Positions 26,595 to 34,356 of a stretch of DNA of 64,000 nt are shown here, piece by piece. The first letter of the stretch is position 1. Each line of letters begins with the position of its first letter. Source of the DNA: Shewanella denitrificans OS217 (GTDB lineage: Bacteria; Pseudomonadota; Gammaproteobacteria; Enterobacterales; Shewanellaceae); contig NC_007954.1 in the NCBI RefSeq assembly GCF_000013765.1, positions 4,030,001-4,094,000 on the forward strand. Reading direction: 5' to 3'. The position numbers were made by a program, and so were the translations under genes. Under the pieces are notes generated by a model that saw nothing but the letters and a program-made list of their open reading frames with translations, was not told where the DNA came from and did not search any database.

Positions 26595-27805
26595 TATGGC
26601 GTAATCCAGCAATAAGTTGGAAAGCCTTTTTGATAAAAGCACCATTTAGTGCCTCGTCCACTACCGCCACCAATATCACCCGATCCACCACCAGCGCCAC
26701 CACCGGGGTTTCCTCCTTCACCACCACCAGGCAGCAAAGCATTTCCAGCTGAACCGGCATCTGCACATGAAACAGAAGAAGGATCGGATTGGTTTTTCAT
26801 AAATACTTCATCATGATAACGGACACCTGCAAGGGTCTGTTCTGGATCTCCAGGATTATCTCCAGTATTCGTCACATAGTTATAAATACCGTGTGGTAAA
26901 TTGGACCAAAAATCATTACCTATGGCTTGGTAAAAAGCAGCGCCTCTTAAAATCGTCGATTCTGTAAAACCCATAGCCTTAGCATTCGCACCATAAAGGA
27001 AATTCCCCATTGAAGCTGAACCTATGTAATCTGATTCCTGAGAATGGGCTACGTCCAAAGCGCCTCCTGTTCGATGCATGACAACCAAGCGCGCCATTCC
27101 TGCAGAAAATTGCGCTCCAGATGAATGAGTTTTCTCAATATTTATAGTCCATGATCGTGATTCCCTTAAAACACCGTTGATATTAAGCTTTTCACCTGTT
27201 TTTCTATTTTTTGGTGGACTTTCTGGAGGGCGGTTAGAGTTAGAACATTATGATACTTCAGCTGCGGAGCTTGTAACAGCTGAATTCATTGTATGAGAAT
27301 ATAAATTTATCAGAGTATCAATAGGTGTATTGTTAACTTCACATCCACGGCAAGGTGGTGGATCTACAAATGTCTTTACTTTTTTTGAGTGTAATCCTAT
27401 ATAAATTGAGGTTTCACCTGTAGATGTATTTTCATCATGAATAATGGAGTATCTATACTTAACATCTTGAGTTATTGGAGTTAAAATAATTTTTATTTCA
27501 GTGTTTAAGTTTGTGTTTAACTTAGCGCTTGTGCTAAAGATATTAGATAATTGATTTTTATCTAATATAGTAATACCTGCTACAGTTTCAATTTTTATAT
27601 TATAGTCTGCATTTTTTTGGAAGCTGGGGTCAGCAACGAAGTAAGTTTTTTCATAATTTAAGTTTTTTAGTTTTACGCATGTTGATAATGTATTGGTTGA
27701 AACCTCTGCACTTGAGTTAGGTAATAAAATAGGGCAATTATCCGCCAATAAATCAAAAGATATTAATAGAGTTAAAATTCCTGTAATTAGTCTTATGTTT
27801 CTCAT
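26594..27805 (-). pseudogene. Secreted toxin-like gene with C-terminal type-44 polymorphic toxin domain, split by one in-frame TAA
   Basis: One continuous frame runs from ATG 27805 to the TAA at 26594-26596, interrupted only by TAA at 27248-27250 (codon 186). Before the stop: a signal peptide (MRNIRLITGILTLLISFDLLA) and an unknown, probably beta-rich domain, 185 aa in all. After the stop, 217 codons continue in the same frame with no usable start until ATG 27097: a Pro/Asn-rich linker, then a segment I relate to the polymorphic toxin type 44 family (SMGNFLYGANAKAMGFTEST...GDNPGDPEQTLAGVRYHDE), then a Gly-rich linker and a Cys/Trp tail (WCFYQKGFPTYCW). The family call is from memory and tentative. 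Either a nonsense mutation disarmed the gene or the stop is read through. Confidence 0.65.
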
Positions 27806-28379
27806 TTTTGTGCCAAAATCCTTTTTAAGTGCAAATTGCAAAAGCTAACCATTCGTTGCAGTAAAGTCAAGAATTTTACTACATCGGTGTTGTTTGTGTT
27901 GTAAATATCCAGTACTTGACAATCCTTGAATTCAACTCTCTGAAAATTAAGCAGTAAACGGCCATCCTAAAAAGAGTCAAGTTTATGACCTTTCAATTGT
28001 ACTTGATATCAAGCGTTCGCCTTTAAGGAAGGCGATTGCACCTCTCAACTTAGTTTTACCTGTTTAAGGACAACATAAAGACAACATAGCCACCCATTCT
28101 TCTTACCTCAGATGATTCTCTCTCAGTTACGCTGTGACGATATACTTTTGACTATCTACCGCTGGTTCACAACGAAATGTAAAGCTCAAAAATAGTGGAA
28201 ATCAGCCATCAACTTCATCGAAGCAAGGAATAAATTTCGATATGAGTGTGTTGCGTGTTGCGGACGCTGTTATCTAGCTCAAGCTGAAATGAAGCTGAGC
28301 ATAAATGGATGTTAATCTTAAAGTGAAGGATAACGGCTTAACCGCAGAGCCAACGCTGGCAATTGGCGGCGCTTTGTCG
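27806..28379. other. AT-rich spacer inside the island
   Basis: About 570 bp without a supported gene. It holds the presumed promoter of the toxin-like gene, with AAGGA about 13 nt before ATG 27805. A hairpin GCGTTCGCCTTTAAGGAAGGCG-like structure lies near 28014-28035 (CGCCTT...AAGGCG). The 28240-28380 part is compositionally different and probably belongs to the transposase remnant that follows. Confidence 0.4.
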
Positions 28380-29314
28380 TCACTTTCGCGCTAGGTGTTC
28401 ACAGTATTGACTCAGAGCTTGCAGCGAACCTACTGCACCTTTAAATAAATGGCCAAAGTCTTCTGTGATTTTAAGCCAGTTTTCAGTGGGGATGTTGAGT
28501 CTATCGAGGATATGCTGGCTGCTGTGGCTGATAGCACCGCGTTTGTCTCCCCTAATAATTCTGCCGGTGTCTTCTACTAACATGAGGTAATCTTTTGCGC
28601 TAAACATCAGCCCTTTAGGCATATTGTCACGTTCATTGCCTAAGAATGGCAATAATTCTTTCGGTTGCTCGCCTTTCAAGGCTGATTTGATACGCCTTTG
28701 AATACCTGTGTAATCAGAAGTTTCTGGCGTGGCAGCCATTTTTGCGCGCACGGGTTGAGGTCAACATAGGCCATGCAGGCTAATACCGCGGCTTCATCGA
28801 GCAGGGCCTGCGATTTAAAGCGTCCTTCCCAGAATCTACCGGTACATGAATCTTCCTTATTGGCCATTCTGGCTATTGGCTCACACAAGGCGCGCATAAA
28901 CCAACTAATATCAGTAAGGCGTTCACGGTATACCGCTATTAAGTCCTGTACCGTGTTAAGTTCAAACTCATCTAAGGGTTCATCTTTGACAAAGCGCTGG
29001 GTTAACAAGGTGCCCTTAAAACCTTTATGCCATTGAGTGAGTACTTCTTTATCTGACCATAACTGTGCTTGCTCGGCATCGACCCTAAGCACAATATACA
29101 GATGATTTGACATCACGGCATAGGCACAAATGTCCATTGAAAAAATAGTCGCCAACTGAAACATCCGCCCTTCTACCCAGCCGCGCCTATGCTCAAAGTT
29201 CTCACCAGTGCTGTTATCTATCCCGCACAAGAACGCTTTTCTAACGACCCTCGAGCAACAATGATAATACGGCGTGTCATCCAAACTGACTATGGTTTTC
29301 CTTGGTCTGGCCAT
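28380..29314 (-). pseudogene. REP-associated tyrosine transposase (Y1_Tnp family), frameshifted
   Basis: The N-terminal part from ATG 29314 reads MARPRKTIVSLDDTPYYHC, typical of RAYT/IS200-like HUH transposases, and runs to VACMAYVDLNP-type sequence. There the frame breaks. The next frame (GTG 28751 onward) resumes exactly where the family continues, RAKMAATPETSDYTGIQRRI. Losing one base between AACCC and GTGCGC near 28752 explains it. The HUH motif is also altered: SNHLYIVL has Tyr where the second catalytic His (NHxH) is expected. With the frameshift and the lost His, the copy should be inactive. Confidence 0.85.
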
Positions 29315-29394
29315 CATCTAATACCGATAAAAAAAGTGATAACTAAAGCGTAGTAAAGCGGTCACTATTTCGCCAGAAATCTTGGGTGATGAGA

Positions 29395-29466
29395 TGGACG
29401 CCCCCTAATACGGCGTCAATGCGCCAAACTGATGTTGAACCATACAGTTACTTAAGGAGCGTCCAC
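29395..29466 (+). promoter_or_regulatory. Structured leader before the IS110-type gene
   Basis: TGGACGC near 29395-29402 can pair with GCGTCCA about 55 nt later, just upstream of and partly sequestering the ribosome-binding AAGGAG. GACGCC/GGCGTC forms an alternative inner hairpin. IS110-type elements use structured non-coding ends (bridge RNAs), so a role of this kind is possible but unproven. Confidence 0.4.
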
Positions 29467-29467
29467 C

Positions 29468-29822
29468 ATGAAAGTTAGCACTATTTCGATTGATTTGGCA
29501 AAAAATGTATTTCAATTATTGGGGATGGATGAACACGCCAAACAAGTGTTCAGCAAGCGCTTAAATCGCGCACAGCTGAGCGAGTTCATGTCGCAGCAGC
29601 CAGTCTGCGATGTGGTCTTTGAGGCCTGTTATTCCTCCCATTATTGGGGGCGTAAGTTTCTTGCCATGGGGCACAGAGTTAAGCTTATCCCCGCCCAACA
29701 TGTCACGCCCTTTGTGCGCGGCAGCAAGAACGATAAAAATGATGCCATGGCGATTTATGAAGCCAGCTTCAGGCCCAGCATTCGCTTCGTGCCGATTAAA
29801 ACTGAAGCCCAGCAAGAGATAC
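29468..29822 (+). pseudogene. IS110-family transposase, 3'-truncated
   Basis: N-terminal 118 or so residues of an IS110/IS1111-type DEDD transposase: first Asp in STISIDLAKNVFQL, Glu in VVFEACYSSHYWG, and the Asp pair in RGSKNDKNDAMAIYEA. Homology stops after FVPIKTEAQQEIL. The frame then runs 23 codons through unrelated sequence to a stop at 29893. The transposase core, the C-terminal Tnp_20 domain and its catalytic Ser are missing, so this is a decayed fragment. AAGGAG lies before the ATG. Sequence after the breakpoint leads into dispersed repeat copy B. Confidence 0.85.
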
Positions 29823-30065
29823 TCATAATGACTTCATTGATCTCACGATGCAAATTATTCCCCTCGAACGTCCCAATGGGGAGGGGCCCGTGACAAAAGT
29901 CGTTGCCCTGTAACTTCTTTTTCGCCAACTCGCTTGAGCGGGCCAGGTCAACTCCAGGTTGACCGGCCCACACCAACAGTAAATCAGGCCAATCATCGGG
30001 GATCTGATACCAATTACGATTTAATCCTTCCTCGAAAAAGTCAGTAGCTGAAGGCTTGAAACCTG

Positions 30066-30305
30066 TCACTGAAATTTCTGTATACAGGCTCGCCATGGCC
30101 CATTTCTGTCATAAAAAAGTTTCAACGACACGCAGCAAGTCCGTCCTTGGCTCTTGATTTAAACTCAAGTCGGTCACCCCGTCTGATATGAAAGGATTCA
30201 CAAATGCCTTCATGGCTGGATGCCAAAGAAATGTCATGGGTCGGACGATCGGCTTGCCTTTCACGTGGTGAAGCGTCATGGTTCACCTTTTTAGCATTCG
30301 TGCAA
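30066..30305. repeat. Dispersed repeat, copy B (right side of island)
   Basis: Diverged direct repeat of 24809-25034, by eye about two thirds identical with several perfectly conserved blocks (CCGTCTGATATGAAAGGA, CATGGGTCGGACGATCGGCT, CATGGTTCACCTTTTTAGCA). Unlike copy A it is not interrupted by an insertion sequence. A minus-strand open frame (29755-30096) starts inside it but finds no counterpart in copy A, where the equivalent frame stops after 13 codons. Confidence 0.8.
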
Positions 30306-30418
30306 TCTGTTAGCTCGTAAAATCTAGTCCCCTGCCTATGTTAAGCCTAACAGTACACTCCCAGTGTTGCACCAATTACCCTCGAAGTTGCCGAAATACG
30401 ACGATTAAAATACCGTGC

Positions 30419-30844
30419 AACCATCAGGGATGATGGTTAAGGCTCGTTGGGCACATGGACGTGCCGTCGAGCCGTTAGGTATTTTCTTCGTCATATGAGG
30501 AACAACAACTTCGCGGGCGGCACAGGGGAGTTCCAAGAGGGGAGAATGCTGTTGTTTTCCCCTCTTGGCCAGTGCAGAGTGGAACCCTGCGACTTTGATC
30601 CAAACAAAGTTTGGACAAAAACGAGTTAAAACCCGGCCAAAGTTTATCAATGAGTAGTTCAATTAATGCCTGTTGATAAAAGCTGAATGGTAACACTGAA
30701 GCTAATGAGAGGGTGTTGGACTAAATGGCTCGAGTCTATCTCTTGAATGAGGCAGCAGGGATGCTGCGCCCGAGCCCACAGGGACCTTTTTTTACCGTTG
30801 AACTTTTTCAGTAAGAATGGGCGTCTCTCAGGACGTTAGTCCAA
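30419..30844. repeat. Zone of nested perfect hairpins between island and nhaC
   Basis: At least six perfect stems in 425 bp: AACCATCA-GGGA-TGATGGTT (30419-30438); GGCTCG...CGAGCC (30441-30473) enclosing GGCAC...GTGCC; CCAAGAGGGG...CCCCTCTTGG (30533-30568); TCCAAAC-AAA-GTTTGGA (about 30600-30616); TTGGACTAA...TTAGTCCAA (30716-30844) enclosing GGCTCG...CGAGCC (30727-30776), which encloses GCAGCA-GGGA-TGCTGC (30752-30767). The GGCTCG/CGAGCC outer stem with an inner hairpin occurs twice, and GGGA tetraloops recur. No coding gene is supported. It could be a structured RNA or a palindromic mobile repeat. Confidence 0.7.
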
Positions 30845-30871
30845 TGCCCGAGGTTGCCAATTAAGCTAAAT

Positions 30872-30907
30872 AAAAAGCCTCGCATGTGAATACCTGCGAG
30901 GCTTTTT
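30872..30907 (-). terminator. Intrinsic terminator after nhaC
   Basis: AAAAAGCCTCGCA (30872-30884) and TGCGAGGCTTTTT (30895-30907) form a perfect 13-bp stem with A and T tracts on both sides. It ends nhaC on the minus strand and can also stop plus-strand transcription from the island. Confidence 0.9.
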
Positions 30908-30932
30908 GCTCAATGGGGTTTATCTCGTTGTG

Positions 30933-32408
30933 TTAAACCGCCGCTTCTGCCGTTGGCGATTCGCTTTCAACTAATGGCTCTATTTTGAAGTTAAAGTAAG
31001 CATAACCTGCACTAACAAAAGGGCAAACCAGATTAAAGAAGGCATAAGGTAAATAAGCAATGGTGGCCACACCTAAGGTGCTGGCCATAAAGGCACCACA
31101 GGTATTCCATGGGACTAAGGGGCTCGTGATAGTGGCCGAATCCTCGAGGGCGCGGCTTAAGTTGACCGGTGCTAATTTACGCTTAGTGTACTCCAGCTTT
31201 AGCATACGCCCTGGCAAGACGATGGCGATAAACTGATCCGCTGTGATGATGTTGGCGCCGATACAGCAGGCTAATGTGGTGATAATAAGGCTGCTGGTCC
31301 CCGTCACTAATTTAAGAATGTTTTCCAAAATACGCGCCAGTAAACCCGTGACTTCCATCACGCCGCCAAAGGCCATGGCACACAGAATTAACCATACCGT
31401 GGTCACCATGCTGCTCATGCCGCCTCGGCTTAACAGGCTATCTAATACCGCATCGCCTGTGTTGGCCACATAGCCATCGAACATGGCAATCCAGATGCCT
31501 TTTACTAAGGCGACCATGGGCGGCAAGCTGTCATCGTGAACAAAGCTCACCACGTTATCGAATTGAAAAATTGCTGCCGAGGCCGCCCCTGCTAAGGTGC
31601 CTAAAATCACGGTGGGAAAGGCGGGCATCTTCTTAAAGGCGAGAAACAGCACCACCAATAATGGAAAGAGTAAATGCACCCCAGGCTGATAGGTACGATC
31701 GATTAAGTCCAAGGTTTCAGCTAAGCTGGTTTCAATTGGGGTGGCCTCGGCATTTAGCCCTAAGAATAAAAATCCAATCAAGGCAATGATGATGCTGGGC
31801 ACTGTGGTCCAAGTCATATGGCGGATATGACTGAAAATATCTGTGCCCGCCACCGCTGGCGCTAGGTTAGTGGTGTCGGACATGGGCGACATCTTATCGC
31901 CAAAATAAGCGCCACTGATGATGGCGCCGGCTGTCATTTCAACACTTAGCCCCATGGCAGAGGCAATACCCACCAGCGCAATACCTAAAGTGCCCGCGAC
32001 GGTCCAAGAACTGCCGATACTTAAGGCCACTACGGCGCAAAGTAGGCAGGAGGCGGCATAGAAATAATCAGGGTTTAAAATTTTCATGCCATAAAAAATC
32101 ATGGTGGGCACAGTGCCGGATAAAATCCAGGTGCCAATCAAGGAGCCGACACTGAATAAAATCAACAAGGCGCCGGTGGCGACGCCCACACTGCGTACTA
32201 CGCCCTTTTCCATCTCGTTCCAGCTGTAGCCATTCTTATAACCTATGACGATTGCAATACAGGCCGCCAGAATAAGCGCGATTTGGTTAGCACCCGATGA
32301 ACTGTCCGATGAAAACAAATACACGGCAGCAACCAGCATGGCAACCAGCGCTATGATAGGGATTAATGCATCGAGCAAGGTGGGACGCTTATGAGTATGC
32401 GCAGGCAT
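30933..32408 (-). CDS. nhaC: Na+/H+ antiporter NhaC family
   Basis: 491-aa polytopic inner-membrane protein with about 11-12 hydrophobic segments and the NhaC family blocks SIGSSWTVAGTLGIALVGIA, SGAYFGDKMSPMSDTTNLAPAVAGTDIF and GANIITADQFIAIVLPG. It should exchange Na+ for H+ in pH and salt homeostasis, although some NhaC-type proteins exchange other pairs such as malate/lactate. AGGAAG precedes the ATG. It stands alone on the minus strand between the island and the pur genes. Confidence 0.88.
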   Translation of the reverse strand: MPAHTHKRPTLLDALIPIIALVAMLVAAVYLFSSDSSSGANQIALILAACIAIVIGYKNGYSWNEMEKGVVRSVGVATGALLILFSVGSLIGTWILSGTVPTMIFYGMKILNPDYFYAASCLLCAVVALSIGSSWTVAGTLGIALVGIASAMGLSVEMTAGAIISGAYFGDKMSPMSDTTNLAPAVAGTDIFSHIRHMTWTTVPSIIIALIGFLFLGLNAEATPIETSLAETLDLIDRTYQPGVHLLFPLLVVLFLAFKKMPAFPTVILGTLAGAASAAIFQFDNVVSFVHDDSLPPMVALVKGIWIAMFDGYVANTGDAVLDSLLSRGGMSSMVTTVWLILCAMAFGGVMEVTGLLARILENILKLVTGTSSLIITTLACCIGANIITADQFIAIVLPGRMLKLEYTKRKLAPVNLSRALEDSATITSPLVPWNTCGAFMASTLGVATIAYLPYAFFNLVCPFVSAGYAYFNFKIEPLVESESPTAEAAV

Positions 32409-32750
32409 AAACTACTTCCTATTGTCATTATTATAAGTATGGTTATTGGCAAATCTGGGCGTTAATCAAATGCCACTTGAAAGGTTGTTGCTAAGTTTGA
32501 AGCCTTAGTTACAAACTTGTGACAGCCGCTATCCTGACACAGTTTTGTGATCTAAGTCGATATTTGATTTACCCCCAACATCAGAGCCAGTCAGCGCTTA
32601 AGCCCTCCCTTCGAGTAAATACCCGCCAACAACCACTAAATATGCACAATCCATTGACAGTTACGACTAAGCATTCAATTTGAACTGGAAAAATTTATTG
32701 CAAGCATACAAATTGATGATTTCCCCTAGCACCCTAATCTCGAAAATAAC
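32409..32750. other. Intergenic region between purD and nhaC
   Basis: About 340 bp, expected to hold the nhaC promoter. I see no gene and no strong repeat in it. Confidence 0.4.
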
Positions 32751-32783
32751 AAACCCCGAGATGCGCGGGGCATTTCGGGGTTT
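32751..32783 (-). terminator. Intrinsic terminator after purD
   Basis: AAACCCCGAGATG (32751-32763) pairs with CATTTCGGGGTTT (32771-32783) with a single G-T pair, around a 7-nt loop. It lies about 75 nt after the purD stop and closes the purHD operon. Confidence 0.85.
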
Positions 32784-32856
32784 AATATTAAACTAAGATT
32801 TAGTGCTTATCTTCAGCCAATAGCCTGCCTTTAACTCACTGTTAGCCAGAGGGACC

Positions 32857-34155
32857 TTAAGCTTGTTGCTCTCGAGCAATGGCCCGATAGGCGATGTCGG
32901 TGCGAAAATACACCTCATCCCAATGCACGGTTTCCACTAAGGCATAGGCGGCTTTTTGCGCTGCGGTTACACTATTGCCAAGGGCGGTGGCGCATAACAC
33001 TCGACCGCCATGGGTAACAACATGGCCATCTTGGGTTGCTGTGCCTGCATGGAACACCTTGCCCTGATTGTCACCAAGGCTTAACCCTGCTATCACATCA
33101 CCTTTGCGGTAGGCATCGGGATAACCACCAGCAGCCATCACCACGCCAACGGCTGGGCGCTCATCAAACTCGGCAGTGACCTTATCTAGCTCACCACGGG
33201 TAGCGGCAAGACATAACTCAACCAAGTCAGACTTAAGGCGCATCATAATCGGCTGGGTTTCAGGGTCGCCAAAGCGGCAGTTATATTCTAATACTTTAGC
33301 GCTGCCATCTGGGGCTATCATAAGGCCAGCATACAAGAAGCCTTTATAGACATTGCCTTCTGCGGCCATGCCATCCACTGTTGGGCGAATAACGTTATTC
33401 ATGGTCCAATCATGCACTGTCTGAGTCACTACAGGCGCCGGTGAATACGCGCCCATGCCGCCAGTATTGGGGCCATTATCGCCATTGTCACGGGCTTTAT
33501 GGTCTTGGCTGGTCGCCATGGCAAGGATATTTTTACCGTCCACCATCACGATAAAGCTTGCCTCTTCGCCAGTTAAAAACTCTTCAACTACCACTCGAGA
33601 GCCTGCTTCACCAAACTTGTTACCGGCGAGCATGTCATCAATGGCTGCATCAGCCTCACTCTTATCTTGGGCTATGATTACGCCCTTGCCCGCCGCCAAA
33701 CCATCGGCCTTAATAACGATTGGGAAGCCTGTTTTTTCAGTCACTTGAGAAACATAAGCTTTAGCAGCAGCAATATCAATAAAGTTGCCATAAGCGGCGG
33801 TGGGAATATTGTGGCGGGCTAAGAAATCTTTGGTGAAGGCTTTTGAGCCTTCAAGCTGGGCCGCGCCTTGGGTTGGGCCAAAAATAGGTAAGTTAGCTAG
33901 ATTGAACGCATCGACAACCCCTAACACTAACGGCACTTCTGGGCCCACTATGGTGAGCTCGATGTGATTGTCTTTGGCAAAGGCCACTAAAGCTTGGATG
34001 TCTGTCACCTCTATGGCCACATTTTCTAGCTTAGGCTCAAGCGCGGTGCCGGCATTGCCTGGCGCGACAAATACCTTATCAACTTGCGGGGACTGTGCTG
34101 CTTTCCAGGCTAAGGCATGTTCACGACCGCCACCACCGATAACCAATACTTTCAT
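32857..34155 (-). CDS. purD: Phosphoribosylamine-glycine ligase (GARS)
   Basis: ATP-grasp enzyme that joins phosphoribosylamine and glycine in the second step of purine synthesis. The 432-aa protein starts MKVLVIGGGGREHALAW and has the ATP-grasp blocks IKADGLAAGKGVIIA, EEFLTGEEASFIVMVDG and the C-terminal LEYNCRFGDPETQ. AAGGATAAAA precedes the ATG. It follows purH on the same strand by about 200 bp, the usual purHD order. Confidence 0.96.
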   Translation of the reverse strand: MKVLVIGGGGREHALAWKAAQSPQVDKVFVAPGNAGTALEPKLENVAIEVTDIQALVAFAKDNHIELTIVGPEVPLVLGVVDAFNLANLPIFGPTQGAAQLEGSKAFTKDFLARHNIPTAAYGNFIDIAAAKAYVSQVTEKTGFPIVIKADGLAAGKGVIIAQDKSEADAAIDDMLAGNKFGEAGSRVVVEEFLTGEEASFIVMVDGKNILAMATSQDHKARDNGDNGPNTGGMGAYSPAPVVTQTVHDWTMNNVIRPTVDGMAAEGNVYKGFLYAGLMIAPDGSAKVLEYNCRFGDPETQPIMMRLKSDLVELCLAATRGELDKVTAEFDERPAVGVVMAAGGYPDAYRKGDVIAGLSLGDNQGKVFHAGTATQDGHVVTHGGRVLCATALGNSVTAAQKAAYALVETVHWDEVYFRTDIAYRAIAREQQA

Positions 34156-34356
34156 TTTTATCCTTTTATAGCCGCGCCATTTTCCCTATTTCTGCTTCAA
34201 GCATGCTCACTTATATCGATAAGCTACGCGTGCTTTCATTGAACTTGAAAAAATGGCTGTGCTCTAATTCGTTAAAACAAAATTTAAATAATCGCTTCCC
34301 TAATATGTCTAACAACACGCTAGAGAAGCGATAGCCTTAGTTAACAACGGCATAAA

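Noticed and set aside
28240..28380. Possible integron attC site before the transposase remnant
   Set aside because: GCCAACGC/GGCGGCGC-like pairing exists, but the conserved 7-bp R' and R'' core boxes are not present.
29755..30096. 113-codon minus-strand frame starting MASLYTEISV
   Set aside because: It overlaps the IS110 fragment and begins inside dispersed repeat B; the equivalent frame in copy A stops after 13 codons. Kept only as an open question.
30405..30662. Open frame of 85 codons on the minus strand (and a 60-codon frame on the plus strand) in the hairpin zone
   Set aside because: They run through perfect inverted repeats, have no ribosome site and read like no protein family.
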